A DNA stretch of 64,000 bases from contig NZ_CP030038.1 in assembly GCF_015291725.1 (NCBI RefSeq), positions 1,973,001 through 2,037,000 of the forward strand. Reading direction: 5' to 3'. Numbering within the stretch: the stretch's first letter is position 1; every line of letters begins with the position of its first letter. This DNA is from Bradyrhizobium sp. CCBAU 51765. GTDB taxonomy: Bacteria > Pseudomonadota > Alphaproteobacteria > Rhizobiales > Xanthobacteraceae. This document shows, piece by piece, positions 9,246 to 18,830 of the stretch. The notes beneath the pieces were generated by a model. It made no database searches. It was given only the letters and a program-made list of their open reading frames with translations, and was not told the DNA's origin. The position numbers and the translations under genes are program-made.

Positions 9246-12095
9246 TTAGTTCAGCGCGTCGTTGAGCGCCGCATTGAGCGCCGCGAGGCCTTTTTTGACT
9301 CCGCCCTTCAGGTGCACACGCAGCGCACGCCGGCCGCGTTCGGTGAGCACGTCGAAATCGCCGCGTGCCTGCGCCGCCTTGATCACGCCGAAGCTCGCCT
9401 TCTGGCCCGGCACCGGCAGATCCCTGGCATCGTCCGCCGTGATCTGGAGGAACACGCCGCTGTCGGGGCCACCCTTGTAGGCCTGACCGGTGGAATGCAG
9501 GAAGCGCGGTCCGAATTCGGCGCAGGTCGCGACGTGCCGCTTCTCGCGTACCTCTAACCGCATGGCCTGGAGTGCGTCGATCGTCGCCTTGTCTCGCGCG
9601 ATATAGCCGAGCAGGGCGACATAGTCGCCATGGTTCGAGCGGGAGAGATGCGCCTTCAGCCAGGAGGTGAGATCGCCATTGGCGCCGGCGGCGCGCAGTG
9701 CGGTGGCGTTGGCTTCGTCGGTGTAGAGATCGGCCTCGTCGGTGCTGACCACCGGCTGCTCTTCCGGCAGCGTGCCGGTCTTCTCGAACGCGGCGGTGAG
9801 CTCGCGGGTCTTGATCTTGGCCGCTTCCACGTCCGGCTGGTCGAACGGATTGATGCCGAGGATGCTGCCTGCCACCGCCGTCGCCATCTCGAAGCGGAAG
9901 AACTCCTGGCCGAGATGCTCGATCGACTTCATGATGATGCGCACGACGGGATGACCCGCCGCCTCGATCGCCGCGAGCTTCGAGTCATGGGCCGCGTCCG
10001 CTTCGCCGTCGACACGGATGTCGATGAAGAACCGGTCGTTGCCATAGACGCCGGGATCGCCGAGCGGCTCACCCTCGATCGGGATCAGGCCCTTGCCTTC
10101 CTTGCCGGTGGACTCCGCGATGAGCTGCTCGGCCCAGGCACCGAAATCGGCGATCTTCTTCGACGCCAGGATCGTCACCTTGTCGCGGCCCTCGACGCCT
10201 GCGAGGCCCATGGCGAGGCCAAGCTGCACGCCCGGGTTCTCAGCCGGCGGCACGTCCGGCCCGCAGGAGCGGGCCATCGCAAGCGCATGCTTGATGAAGG
10301 TCTTGACGTCGACGCCCGCAGTTGCCGCCGGCACGAGGCCGAAGGGCGATAGCACCGAATAGCGGCCGCCGATCGAAGGCTCGCCATGGAAGATGCGGGC
10401 ATAGCTCAGCTTCTTCGCCGCCTTCTCCAGCGACGAGCCAGGATCGGTGACCGCGATGAAGCGATGGCCGGTCTTCACCTTCGGTCCGACGGCCTCGGCA
10501 ACCCGCTCATGGAAATAGTCCTTCATCGCGTTCGGCTCTGTGGTGCCGCCGGACTTGCTGGAGACGATGAACACGGTGTTGGCGATATCGATCTTCGCCT
10601 CCATCGCCCGCACCTGCGCCGGATCGGTGGAATCCAGCACGTGCAGCTTCGGGAAGCCGGGTTTCTTGCCGAAAGTCTCGGCCAGCACTTCGGGGCCGAG
10701 GCTGGATCCGCCCATGCCGAGCACGACGGCGTCGGAGAATTTCTGGCCCTTCACGCGGCCCGCATAGTCCTCGTAATCGGCAATGTCGGCCTTGGCCGCG
10801 CTGTCGAGCCAGCCCAGCCATTTGTCCTCGTCCGCACCGGTCCAGACCGACTTGTCACGCTGCCACAGCCTGCGGATCTTGGCGGACGCCCGCCAGTCCT
10901 CGGTGCTCTCAGCCACGGCTTTGCCCAGCCCGTCGCCGAGCGAGAGAAGCTGGCGGTCGAGTGCGGGCCCGAGCACGACCGCGCGCTTGTGCGCGACGGC
11001 GCCGTAGAGCTTGTCGGCGGCATCGGCGAACAGCTTGACGCCGTCCTTGACTAGCTCCTCGGTGATCGCCTCGAGCGAGATGCCGGAGCGCTCCAGCTCC
11101 TCCAGCACGCGCCTTGCGTCCTCGACGTTCTCCTCCAGGCTGTCGCGCGGCTTGCCATGGTCGCGGAACGCATCCAGCGTCGCCGGCGGCACGGTGTTGA
11201 TGGTGTTGGGACCGATCAGCTCCTCGACATAGAGGACGTCGCTGTAGTCCTTGTTCTTGGTCCCGGTGGAGGCCCACAGCATGCGCTGCGGCCTGGCGCC
11301 CTTGGCGGCGAGCTTCTCCCAGCGCGGACCCGAGAACAGGCGCTTGTAGTCCTGATAGGCGAGCTTGGCATTGGCGATCGCGACCTTGCCCTTGAGCGCG
11401 GCGAGCCGTTCCTTCTCGGATGGATCGTTGGCGCGCGCGATCTTCTCGTCGAGCTGCTTGTCGACCACCGAGTCGATGCGGCTGACGAAGAAGCTCGCCA
11501 CGCTCGCGACATGCGAGGGGTCACCGCCGCCTGCGACGTATTTTTCGAGCCCGGCGATGTAGGCTTCGGCCACCTCGAGGTACACCGCCTTGGAGAACAG
11601 CAGCGTGATGTTGATGCTGATGCCGTCGCCGATCAGCTGCTCGATCGCCGGCAGGCCCTCCGGCGTTGCCGGCACCTTCACCATCAGGTTCTTGCGACCG
11701 ACGTCCTTCCAGAGCCGCCGCGCCTCGGCGACCGTGCCGGATGTGTCCATCGCGAGATAGGGCGAGACTTCCAGGCTGACATAGCCGTCGCCGCCCTTGA
11801 GGCGGTCATAGACCGGGCGGAGCACATCGGCGGCGTTCTGGATGTCCTCGACCGCGACGGCCTCGAACAGGTCGGCCACGTTCCGGTCGCCGCGCTTCAA
11901 CGCCTTGCCGATCGGGGCATCGTATTCGTCGGAGCTGCCGATCGCCTTCTCGAAGATCGACGGATTGGAGGTGACGCCCTTGACGCCGTCGGTGTCGATC
12001 AGCCGCTTCAGGTCACCCTTGGCGATGAAGCCACGGGCCAGGAAGTCCAGCCAGACCGCTTGTCCGTGCTTTTCCAGTTCTTTGACGGGATTCAT
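9246..12095 (-). CDS. tal-pgi: bifunctional transaldolase / glucose-6-phosphate isomerase
   Basis: 949-residue natural fusion. Residues 1 to about 360 are a transaldolase with [15 protein letters not shown] and the Schiff-base Lys region [12 protein letters not shown]. The rest is a phosphoglucose isomerase with [11 protein letters not shown], the sugar-phosphate loop [17 protein letters not shown] and [13 protein letters not shown]. One polypeptide therefore joins the non-oxidative pentose-phosphate branch to glucose 6-phosphate. The ATG at 12095 has a GGAG about 12 nt upstream; an in-frame TTG at 12113 is less likely because the conserved sequence begins at [12 protein letters not shown]. 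It is the first gene of the minus-strand operon running through to the HAD phosphatase. Confidence 0.93.
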   Translation of the reverse strand: MNPVKELEKHGQAVWLDFLARGFIAKGDLKRLIDTDGVKGVTSNPSIFEKAIGSSDEYDAPIGKALKRGDRNVADLFEAVAVEDIQNAADVLRPVYDRLKGGDGYVSLEVSPYLAMDTSGTVAEARRLWKDVGRKNLMVKVPATPEGLPAIEQLIGDGISINITLLFSKAVYLEVAEAYIAGLEKYVAGGGDPSHVASVASFFVSRIDSVVDKQLDEKIARANDPSEKERLAALKGKVAIANAKLAYQDYKRLFSGPRWEKLAAKGARPQRMLWASTGTKNKDYSDVLYVEELIGPNTINTVPPATLDAFRDHGKPRDSLEENVEDARRVLEELERSGISLEAITEELVKDGVKLFADAADKLYGAVAHKRAVVLGPALDRQLLSLGDGLGKAVAESTEDWRASAKIRRLWQRDKSVWTGADEDKWLGWLDSAAKADIADYEDYAGRVKGQKFSDAVVLGMGGSSLGPEVLAETFGKKPGFPKLHVLDSTDPAQVRAMEAKIDIANTVFIVSSKSGGTTEPNAMKDYFHERVAEAVGPKVKTGHRFIAVTDPGSSLEKAAKKLSYARIFHGEPSIGGRYSVLSPFGLVPAATAGVDVKTFIKHALAMARSCGPDVPPAENPGVQLGLAMGLAGVEGRDKVTILASKKIADFGAWAEQLIAESTGKEGKGLIPIEGEPLGDPGVYGNDRFFIDIRVDGEADAAHDSKLAAIEAAGHPVVRIIMKSIEHLGQEFFRFEMATAVAGSILGINPFDQPDVEAAKIKTRELTAAFEKTGTLPEEQPVVSTDEADLYTDEANATALRAAGANGDLTSWLKAHLSRSNHGDYVALLGYIARDKATIDALQAMRLEVREKRHVATCAEFGPRFLHSTGQAYKGGPDSGVFLQITADDARDLPVPGQKASFGVIKAAQARGDFDVLTERGRRALRVHLKGGVKKGLAALNAALNDALN

Positions 12096-12162
12096 GATGT
12101 TTATTTTCTCCAAGCCTGCGGACGAGGGGTTTCCGCGCCGGTCCTGACGCGCTATCCTCTAG

Positions 12163-12192
12163 CTTACATGCTCCCGGGAGGGAACCAATCAA
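12163..12192 (-). promoter_or_regulatory. possible promoter of the tal-pgi operon with an overlapping palindrome
   Basis: On the minus strand a TTGATT (12187-12192) is separated by 18 nt from TGTAAG (12163-12168), each matching four of six bases of the housekeeping consensus. The perfect 10-bp palindrome CTCCCGGGAG (12171-12180) sits between them, where a repressor could act. The start codon is about 70 bp downstream. This is pattern matching only. Confidence 0.3.
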
Positions 12193-12400
12193 GGGTACGT
12201 GCGTCATACCCTCCGGTGTAACTCCGTCGCGATCATGGCGATCCAGGCGGGTGTTGTAATGTCGTGTGGCCGCGAGGAGCCATGCTGCGAAACACATGTT
12301 CGCCCGCCGCGAAGATTTGGCGCTGGCCGCTGCCAATAGCCAGCGATAGGTTGCGTCTGCGGTCTCGCCGGCGGATTGCGTGATCTCCAAATTACAGTCG

Positions 12401-12538
12401 ATGCGACAGCGGCTGCTGGTCGCGGCGGGTCTTGCCATGATCTTGCTCAGTGCGAGCCTTGCCATCGACTGCTGGGATGGTCTCGGCGACGACGAGACGA
12501 CGATGACTATGTCGGCATCGCGCGGGCATTTCGGTTGA
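12401..12538 (+). CDS. possible 45-residue exported or membrane peptide
   Basis: A short frame from ATG 12401 to TGA 12538. The product begins MRQRLLVAAGLAMILLSAS, with two Arg followed by an unbroken hydrophobic stretch, then an acidic DGLGDDE segment. This resembles a signal peptide or single-span small protein. It lies alone in the 0.97 kb gap between tal-pgi (minus) and prkA (plus). There is no strong ribosome binding site and no family I recognise. Chance is a real alternative in GC-rich DNA; the signal-like N-terminus is the only reason to list it. Confidence 0.33.
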   Translation: MRQRLLVAAGLAMILLSASLAIDCWDGLGDDETTMTMSASRGHFG

Positions 12539-12698
12539 AGAATGCCGCAGCCGCAGGATGATCGCCAGGATGATCGCGTCGTCATCCGGTCGGAGGGGCC
12601 CAGCGACCGATTTTGATACACTGCTGCGCGCTTGACGCGACTGCCACGCGGGCCAGCAGCCCGTGTACTGCATTGCAGCAGGAAGATGAACGCGGCCC

Positions 12699-12757
12699 CA
12701 AGGCTTCTAGGTACAAGGCTTCGAGGTGCAAGGCTCGGCGTACAAGGCTTCGCCGTA
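12699..12757. repeat. four tandem copies of a ~15-bp unit
   Basis: CAAGGCTTC-like units start at 12699, 12714, 12729 and 12743, giving periods of 15, 15 and 14 bp; the consensus is roughly CAAGGCTTCKAGGTR. The array lies in the 12096-13066 gap, which otherwise holds only the possible small peptide gene and the prkA promoter. It is not part of a believable coding frame. Confidence 0.6.
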
Positions 12758-13006
12758 TAAGTGTCATAAGATCGCCGCGCCCGGATCGCTATGCTGCATT
12801 GCCGGATGGACGTATCCCCGGGAATGCCCGGATGTTGCGACCGAGTGACATTTTCTGGAAATGAGCCAATATAGACAAAGATTCGCACAAATTACAGGCA
12901 TGTGCCTGTTCGTAACTCATAGAGTGCCTACGTTGTGCGTTGCGTCGAGTTGGCACCCGGGTGTCCAATGATCGTCATGTGCTCACGCTGATTCGAAACG
13001 GCCTGA

Positions 13007-13032
13007 GGAACGGTCCGGTAACTGCTTTCGTT
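13007..13032 (+). promoter_or_regulatory. EcfG-type (general stress response) promoter of prkA
   Basis: GGAAC at 13007-13011 is followed after 17 nt by CGTT at 13029-13032. This matches the known alphaproteobacterial EcfG consensus GGAAC-N16/17-CGTT exactly. The start of transcription would fall near 13040, leaving a leader of about 27 nt with a GGAGAGGG ribosome site before the prkA ATG at 13067. The downstream operon is one whose enterobacterial counterpart belongs to the RpoS response, which strengthens the call. Confidence 0.75.
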
Positions 13033-13066
13033 TCAGCTTGTAGCGGAACTCACGCGGAGAGGGATC

Positions 13067-15010
13067 ATGTACAACGATTCTCTATTCAATGCTTTCGCTC
13101 GGTCGTTCGAGGCGAGAAGCCAGCACGACATGTCGATGGCGGAATATCTGGAATCGTGTCGAAGCGATCCCATGAAATACGCCAACGCGGCCGAACGACT
13201 GCTAGCGGCGATCGGTGAGCCCCAGACGATTGACACGGCCAAGGACCCACGCCTTGGCCGTATTTTTTTGAACCGCACGATCCGCACCTATCCGGCCTTC
13301 GCCGGCTTCTACGGCATGGAAGAAACCATCGAGCGCATCGTCGGTTTCTTCCGCCATGCGGCGCAAGGTCTCGAAGAGCGCAAGCAGATCCTTTATCTGC
13401 TCGGCCCGGTCGGCGGCGGCAAGTCCTCGCTCGCCGAGCGGCTGAAGTCGCTGATGGAAGTGCATCCGATCTACGTGCTCAAGGCCGGCGACGAACTCTC
13501 GCCGGTGTTCGAGAGCCCGCTCAGCCTGTTTGATCCCGATCAGCTCGGCCCGATGCTGGAAGAGAAGTACGGCATTCCGCGCCGTCGTCTCACCGGCCTG
13601 ATGAGCCCATGGTGCTACAAGCGGCTGGAGGCCTTCGGCGGCGACATCTCGCAATTCCGCGTCGCAAAAATCCAGCCGTCGCGGCTGCGCCAGATCGCGA
13701 TCGCCAAGACCGAGCCCGGTGACGAGAACAACCAGGACATCTCCTCGCTGGTCGGCAAGGTCGACATCCGCAAGCTCGAGACCTACGCCCAGAACGATCC
13801 CGACGCCTACAGCTATTCCGGCGGCCTCAACCGCGCCAACCAGGGCGTGCTCGAGTTCGTCGAGATGTTCAAGGCGCCGATCAAGATGCTGCACCCGCTG
13901 CTGACCGCAACGCAGGAAGGCAACTACATCGGCACCGAGAACATCGGCGCGATCCCGTACACGGGCGTCATCCTCGCGCACTCCAACGAAGCGGAGTGGG
14001 CGAGCTTCAAGGCCAACAAGAACAACGAAGCCTTCATCGACCGCATCTGCGTGATCAAGGTGCCCTACTGCCTCAGGGTCACCGAAGAGCAGAAGATCTA
14101 CGAGAAGCTGATCCAGGGCTCCGAGCTGGCCGCGGCGCCTTGCGCGCCGTCGACGCTGGAGACGCTGGCGCGGTTCTCGGTGATGTCGCGCCTGCGCAAG
14201 CACGAGAACTCTACCCTGTTCGGCAAGATGCGGGTCTACGACGGCGAGAGCCTGAAGGAATCCGATCCGAAGGCGCGCAGCGTCCAGGAATATCGCGACG
14301 CCGCCGGCGTCGACGAGGGCATGGACGGCGTCTCGACCCGCTTTGCCTTCAAGATCCTGGCTGCGACCTTCAACCACGATCCGCAGGAAGTCGCCGCCGA
14401 CGCCGTTCATCTGATGTACGCGCTGGAGCAGGCGATCCGCCGCGAGCAGCTGCCGGAGGAGACCGAGAAGCGCTATCTCGAATTCATCAAGGCGGAGCTG
14501 GCGCCGCGCTATGCCGAGTTCATCGGTAACGAGATCCAGAAGGCCTATCTGGAATCCTACTCGGATTATGGCCAGAACCTGTTCGATCGCTACGTCGACT
14601 ATGCCGACGCCTGGATCGAGGACCAGGACTTCAAGGATCCCGACACCGGCCAGCTGCTCGATCGCGAGCTTTTGAACCAGGAGCTGACGAAAATCGAGAA
14701 GCCGGCGGGGATCGCCAACCCCAAGGACTTCCGCAACGAGGTCGTCAAATTCTCGTTACGGTCGCGGGCCCAGAACGGCGGCAAGAATCCGACCTGGACC
14801 TCCTACGAGAAGATTCGCGATGTGATCGAAAAGCGGATATTCTCCCAGGTCGAGGACCTGCTTCCGGTCATCTCCTTCGGGTCGAAGAAGGACGGCGAGA
14901 CGGAGAAGAAGCACGGCGAGTTCGTGGCACGCATGGTGGAGCGCGGCTACACCGAGCGTCAGGTTCGCCGGCTCGTCGAATGGTACATGCGCGTGAAGCA
15001 GGCCGGTTAA
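13067..15010 (+). CDS. prkA: PrkA family serine protein kinase
   Basis: 647-residue PrkA/YeaG protein: an N-terminal AAA-type ATPase domain with Walker A GPVGGGKS (residues 113-120), and a C-terminal PrkA kinase-like region from about residue 390. Family members phosphorylate or remodel proteins under nutrient stress. The ATG at 13067 follows GGAGAGGG at good spacing. It is first in a three-gene set with the DUF444 protein and SpoVR, a widely conserved trio (yeaG-yeaH-ycgB in enterobacteria). The EcfG-type promoter upstream makes stress induction likely. The biochemical target is unknown here. Confidence 0.93.
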   Translation: MYNDSLFNAFARSFEARSQHDMSMAEYLESCRSDPMKYANAAERLLAAIGEPQTIDTAKDPRLGRIFLNRTIRTYPAFAGFYGMEETIERIVGFFRHAAQGLEERKQILYLLGPVGGGKSSLAERLKSLMEVHPIYVLKAGDELSPVFESPLSLFDPDQLGPMLEEKYGIPRRRLTGLMSPWCYKRLEAFGGDISQFRVAKIQPSRLRQIAIAKTEPGDENNQDISSLVGKVDIRKLETYAQNDPDAYSYSGGLNRANQGVLEFVEMFKAPIKMLHPLLTATQEGNYIGTENIGAIPYTGVILAHSNEAEWASFKANKNNEAFIDRICVIKVPYCLRVTEEQKIYEKLIQGSELAAAPCAPSTLETLARFSVMSRLRKHENSTLFGKMRVYDGESLKESDPKARSVQEYRDAAGVDEGMDGVSTRFAFKILAATFNHDPQEVAADAVHLMYALEQAIRREQLPEETEKRYLEFIKAELAPRYAEFIGNEIQKAYLESYSDYGQNLFDRYVDYADAWIEDQDFKDPDTGQLLDRELLNQELTKIEKPAGIANPKDFRNEVVKFSLRSRAQNGGKNPTWTSYEKIRDVIEKRIFSQVEDLLPVISFGSKKDGETEKKHGEFVARMVERGYTERQVRRLVEWYMRVKQAG

Positions 15011-15034
15011 GGCGCCTGGGAGGCGAATGGAAAA

Positions 15035-16318
15035 GTGCCCATCCACATTATTGACAGGCGCCTGAATCCAGGCGGCAAGAGTCTTGAGAACCGTCAGCGG
15101 TTCTTGCGTCGGGCCAAGTCCCTGGTGCAGGGCGCCGTCAAGAAAACCTCGCAGGAACGCGACATCAAGGACGTCCTGGAGGGTGGTGAGGTCACGATTC
15201 CGCTCGACGGCATGCACGAGCCGCGCTTCCGCCGCGAAGGCGGAACGCGGGACATGGTCCTGCCCGGCAACAAGAAGTTCGTCGAAGGCGACTATCTGCA
15301 GCGCTCCGGCCAGGGCAGTGCCAAGGATTCCGGCCCCGGCGAAGGCGACAGCGAGGACGCCTTCCGCTTCGTGCTCAGCCGGGATGAGTTCGTCGATCTC
15401 TTCCTCGACGACCTCGAGCTTCCCGATCTCGCCAAGCGCAAGATCGCGCAGACCGAGAGCGAGGGCATCCAGCGCGCCGGCTACACCATGTCGGGCTCGC
15501 CCGCCAACATCTCGGTGAGCCGGACGGTGAAGCTCGCGCTTGCGCGCCGCATCGCGCTCAAGCGTCCCCGCAAGGACGAGATCGAGGAGCTGGAAGCCGC
15601 GGTCGAAGCATGCACGGACGAGGACGAGCGCGCGGAGCTGGTCGCCCAGCTGGAAAGGCTGAAGGCGAAGTCCAAGCGCATCCCCTTCATCGATCCGCTC
15701 GACATCCGCTACCGGCGCTTCGAGACGGTGCCGAAGCCCGTCGCGCAGGCCGTGATGTTCTGCCTGATGGACGTCTCCGGCTCGATGTCCGAGCACATGA
15801 AGGATCTCGCGAAGCGCTTCTACATGCTGCTCTACGTGTTCCTGAAGCGCCGCTACAAGCATGTCGAGATCGTCTTCATCCGCCACACCGACCGCGCCGA
15901 GGAGGTGGACGAGCAGACCTTCTTCTACGGCCCGGCCTCGGGCGGCACGCTGGTCTCCAGCGCGCTCCAGGCGATGCATGAGATCGTGCGCGAGCGCTTC
16001 AACCCGTCGGACTGGAACATCTACGCCGCGCAAGCCTCCGACGGCGACAATTCCTATTCCGACGGCGAACTCACGGGGCTCCTGCTGACCGAGAAGATCC
16101 TGCCGGTCTGCCAGTTCTTTGCCTATCTCGAGGTCGGGGAGGCAGGCGGCAGCGCCTTCGATCTCTCCGACTCCTCGCTTTGGACCCTCTACGAGCGCCT
16201 GCGCAACAGCGGAGCACCGCTCTCGATGCGCAAGGTCTCGGAGCGCAGCGAGATCTTTCCGGTGTTCCACGACTTGTTCCAGCGCCGCGAAACTGCCCAG
16301 GAGAAGACCGCTCCATGA
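15035..16318 (+). CDS. YeaH/YhbH family protein (DUF444, VWA-like)
   Basis: 427-residue DUF444 protein, partner of PrkA. The N-terminal half is basic and opens IIDRRLNPGGKSLENRQRFL. The C-terminal half is a von Willebrand A-like fold with a metal-site motif DVSGSMS (Asp 246, Ser 248, Ser 250) after VMFCLM. The start is the GTG at 15035, with GGGAGG about 8 nt upstream and 24 bp after the prkA stop. Its stop overlaps the spoVR ATG by 4 bp. The mechanism is unknown; it probably acts with PrkA and SpoVR in one complex or response. Confidence 0.92.
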   Translation: MPIHIIDRRLNPGGKSLENRQRFLRRAKSLVQGAVKKTSQERDIKDVLEGGEVTIPLDGMHEPRFRREGGTRDMVLPGNKKFVEGDYLQRSGQGSAKDSGPGEGDSEDAFRFVLSRDEFVDLFLDDLELPDLAKRKIAQTESEGIQRAGYTMSGSPANISVSRTVKLALARRIALKRPRKDEIEELEAAVEACTDEDERAELVAQLERLKAKSKRIPFIDPLDIRYRRFETVPKPVAQAVMFCLMDVSGSMSEHMKDLAKRFYMLLYVFLKRRYKHVEIVFIRHTDRAEEVDEQTFFYGPASGGTLVSSALQAMHEIVRERFNPSDWNIYAAQASDGDNSYSDGELTGLLLTEKILPVCQFFAYLEVGEAGGSAFDLSDSSLWTLYERLRNSGAPLSMRKVSERSEIFPVFHDLFQRRETAQEKTAP

Positions 16319-17853
16319 CGGAACGTTTGTTCGAAGGCGCCGATTGGGATTTCCACACCTTGCAGCGCATCACCGATGCCTGCGAGGAGGTGGCGTTGAA
16401 GGATCTCGGGCTCGACGTCTATCCGAACCAGATCGAGGTCATCACGGCCGAGCAGATGCTGGACGCCTATTCCTCGGTCGGCATGCCCTTGTTCTACAAG
16501 CACTGGTCGTTCGGCAAGCACTTCGCTTTCCATGAGGCGTCCTATCGCAAGGGCCTGATGGGGCTCGCCTATGAGATCGTGATCAACTCCTCGCCCTGCA
16601 TCTCCTATCTGATGGAGGAGAACACGGCGACGATGCAGACGCTGGTGATCGCGCACGCGGCTTTCGGCCACAACCATTTCTTCAAGAACAATTACCTGTT
16701 CAAGCAGTGGACCGATGCCGACGGCATCCTGGATTATCTCGACTTCGCCAAGAACTACGTCATGCAGTGCGAGGACCGCTACGGCCGCATCGAGGTCGAG
16801 CGCACGCTCGATGCCGCGCATGCGCTGATGTCGCACGGCATCGACCGCTATCCCGGCAAGAAGAAGCTCGATCTCCGAGCCGAGGAGAAGCGGGCAGGGC
16901 GCCGCCGCCAGCATGAGGAGGAGGTCTTCAACGATCTCTGGCGCACCGTGCCCAAGGGCGTCGCCAAGAGCCGGTCCGCGCTCAGCATCGAGCGCCGCCG
17001 CAAGCTGCTCGGCCTGCCGCAGGAGAATCTGCTCTATTTCCTGGAGAAGAGCGCGCCGCGGCTGGCGCCCTGGCAGCGCGAGCTCTTGCGCATCGTCCGC
17101 CACATCGCCCAATATTTCTATCCCCAGAGCCAGACCAAGGTGATGAACGAGGGGACGGCGACCTACGTCCACTATCGCATCATGACCAAGCTGCACGAGC
17201 AGGGCCGCATCACCGACGGCAACTTCCTCGAATTCCTGGGATCGCACACCAACGTGGTGTTCCAGCCCGAGTTCGACGACCCGCGCTTCTCGGGATTCAA
17301 CCCCTATGCGCTCGGTTTTGCCGTGATGCAGGACATCGAGCGCATCGTCACCAGGCCGGAGGACGAGGACCGCGAATGGTTCCCCGACATCGCCGGCAAG
17401 AACGACGTCATGGGCGTGCTGCGCGACGTCTGGGCCAATTACCGCGACGAAAGCTTCATCGGCCAGTTCCTGAGTCCCAAATTGATGCGGCACTTCCGCA
17501 TGTTCCACCTGCACGACGATCCCGAGGAGCGCGCCGGCATCCGCGTCGATGCCATCCACGACGAGCGCGGCTTCCGCCGCGTCCGCCGCGAGCTGGCTCG
17601 GCAGCACGATGTCGGCTTCATCGACGCCAACATCGAGGTGGTCGACGTCGATCTCGCCGGCGACCGCCGGCTGATCCTGCATCACCACGTCATCAAGGGC
17701 TCCCAGCTCAACGAGACCGACGCCAAGCGCGTGCTCCAGCACCTCGCCGATCTCTGGACCTACGACGTCGCGCTGATCGAGGTCGATGCCAACGACAAGG
17801 TCCTGCGCGAATACGTCGTGAGCCCGCGTCCGATTCCCGCGGCGGTGGCCTGA
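16315..17853 (+). CDS. spoVR: SpoVR family protein
   Basis: 512-residue SpoVR-like protein, named after a Bacillus cortex-formation gene but common in non-sporulating proteobacteria. Recognisable segments include DWDFHTLQRI, YPNQIEVITAEQMLDAYSSV, MPLFYKHWSFGKHF and FGHNHFFKNNYLF, which is rich in His and could bind metal. The ATG at 16315 overlaps the DUF444 stop (ATGA); an earlier in-frame start at 16180 would only read the neighbour's sequence in another frame. It closes the prkA operon. Molecular function is unknown; a stationary-phase or stress role is inferred from the operon. Confidence 0.93.
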   Translation: MTERLFEGADWDFHTLQRITDACEEVALKDLGLDVYPNQIEVITAEQMLDAYSSVGMPLFYKHWSFGKHFAFHEASYRKGLMGLAYEIVINSSPCISYLMEENTATMQTLVIAHAAFGHNHFFKNNYLFKQWTDADGILDYLDFAKNYVMQCEDRYGRIEVERTLDAAHALMSHGIDRYPGKKKLDLRAEEKRAGRRRQHEEEVFNDLWRTVPKGVAKSRSALSIERRRKLLGLPQENLLYFLEKSAPRLAPWQRELLRIVRHIAQYFYPQSQTKVMNEGTATYVHYRIMTKLHEQGRITDGNFLEFLGSHTNVVFQPEFDDPRFSGFNPYALGFAVMQDIERIVTRPEDEDREWFPDIAGKNDVMGVLRDVWANYRDESFIGQFLSPKLMRHFRMFHLHDDPEERAGIRVDAIHDERGFRRVRRELARQHDVGFIDANIEVVDVDLAGDRRLILHHHVIKGSQLNETDAKRVLQHLADLWTYDVALIEVDANDKVLREYVVSPRPIPAAVA

Positions 17854-17896
17854 GGCCGCTGGCTACGTGGGGTACTAGGCGAGATCCGCGTTGATG

Positions 17897-18106
17897 TGCC
17901 CTCGCCCCTTGTGGGAGAGGGCCGCGACGCCAGTAGACATAGGCTCACTGGGGTGAGGGGTACCTCTCCGCACTTTCCCGTGTCGATGGAGACCCCTCAT
18001 CCCCGGCGCCATAGCCGAACCTTTGCTTCGGCGTCCACTTTAGAACGGCGGCCGAAGGCCGCCTATGCCACCTTCTCCCACAAAGGGCCCACACAAGGGG
18101 AGAAGG
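17897..18106. repeat. palindromic repeat-like intergenic sequence between convergent genes
   Basis: The region between the spoVR stop and the DUF1801 stop contains several short inverted segments, including CCTTCTCCC (18071-18079) pairing with GGGAGAAGG (18098-18106). The composition resembles the hairpin-rich intergenic elements elsewhere in this window, but no second full copy was found here. It may terminate transcription from both sides. Confidence 0.45.
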
Positions 18107-18135
18107 AAGGCCTCCGCGGCTGCACAATGGCTGTT

Positions 18136-18573
18136 CTAGGCCGATCGCTTCTTCGCCGTCTTCTTCGCCTTGGCCGCATTCAGCCCCACCGCCGCACGGA
18201 TCAGCGCCTTGAACGCCTTCTCGTTGATGGTCTCGCCTTCGCGAATATCGATCGCGCGGCGCACATTTCCATCGAGGCTGGAATTGAACAATCCCGCGGG
18301 ATCCTCCAGCGCCGCGCCCTTGGCAAAGGTCAGCTTCACCACTTCCTTGTAGGTTTCGCCGGTGCAGATGATGCCGTCGCGCTCCCACACGGGAACGCCG
18401 CGCCATTTCCACTCTTCGACAACATCAGGGTCGGCCTCCCTGATCAGGCCGCGGATTCGCCCCAGCATCGCGCCGCGCCAGTCGCCGAGCTCCTTGATCC
18501 GGCCGTCGATCATCTTGGAAGGCGAAGCCGCATTCGCGTCCTTTGCGCCGGTCTTCTTCGCCGTCTTCATCAT
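18136..18573 (-). CDS. DUF1801 domain-containing protein
   Basis: 145-residue protein with a Lys/Ala-rich start (MMKTAKKTGAKDAN) and tail (AKKTAKKRSA) around a DUF1801/YdhG-like core: IRGLIREADPDVVEEWKWRG, VPVWERDGIICTGETYKEVV and LTFAKGAALEDP. The family folds into a small alpha/beta domain of unknown activity, often next to ArsR-SRPBCC pairs. The ATG at 18573 overlaps the stop of the preceding small membrane protein by 4 bp, so it is last in the ArsR operon. The basic ends suggest nucleic-acid contact, which is speculation. Confidence 0.85.
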   Translation of the reverse strand: MMKTAKKTGAKDANAASPSKMIDGRIKELGDWRGAMLGRIRGLIREADPDVVEEWKWRGVPVWERDGIICTGETYKEVVKLTFAKGAALEDPAGLFNSSLDGNVRRAIDIREGETINEKAFKALIRAAVGLNAAKAKKTAKKRSA

Positions 18574-18788
18574 CGCGCCTCGTTCACGCGGGTGCCGCGG
18601 CGGACATAGGGCAGCGCGAACAGATAGAGCCCGGTCGCGAGCAGCGGGATCAGCGGCACCAGCGCGAGGAAGCCGATCCACACGGCCTGGACCTGCATGG
18701 TCATCGCCACGATGTTGGCGATGACCGCAAGCGTGAAGGCCATCGACAGCCAGCGATGAATCTGCCGAATCCACATATGCGTGCTCAT
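18570..18788 (-). CDS. small two-helix membrane protein of unknown function
   Basis: 72-residue protein with two predicted transmembrane segments: roughly residues 13-34 (LSMAFTLAVIANIVAMTM) and 36-58 (VWIGFLALVPLIPLLATGLYLF), joined by a very short turn. It begins MSTHMWIRQIHRW and ends in a basic tail. A GGGAGG lies close upstream of the ATG at 18788. It is coupled to the DUF1801 gene by a 4-bp overlap and follows the SRPBCC gene by 42 bp. No named family is recognised. Confidence 0.8.
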   Translation of the reverse strand: MSTHMWIRQIHRWLSMAFTLAVIANIVAMTMQVQAVWIGFLALVPLIPLLATGLYLFALPYVRRGTRVNEAR

Positions 18789-18830
18789 TGGGTCCTCCCT
18801 TGCAACTGATTGGAACTGGCGCCGGCCGAG

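Noticed and set aside
12013..12888. 291-codon minus-strand frame across the tal-pgi/prkA gap
   Set aside because: Low-complexity Arg/Ser-rich translation that overlaps the start of tal-pgi and includes the tandem repeat; no ribosome site or domain.
16180..16314. Extended N-terminus for SpoVR
   Set aside because: The extra residues are the DUF444 gene read in another frame; the ATG at 16315 overlaps the DUF444 stop as expected for a coupled operon.
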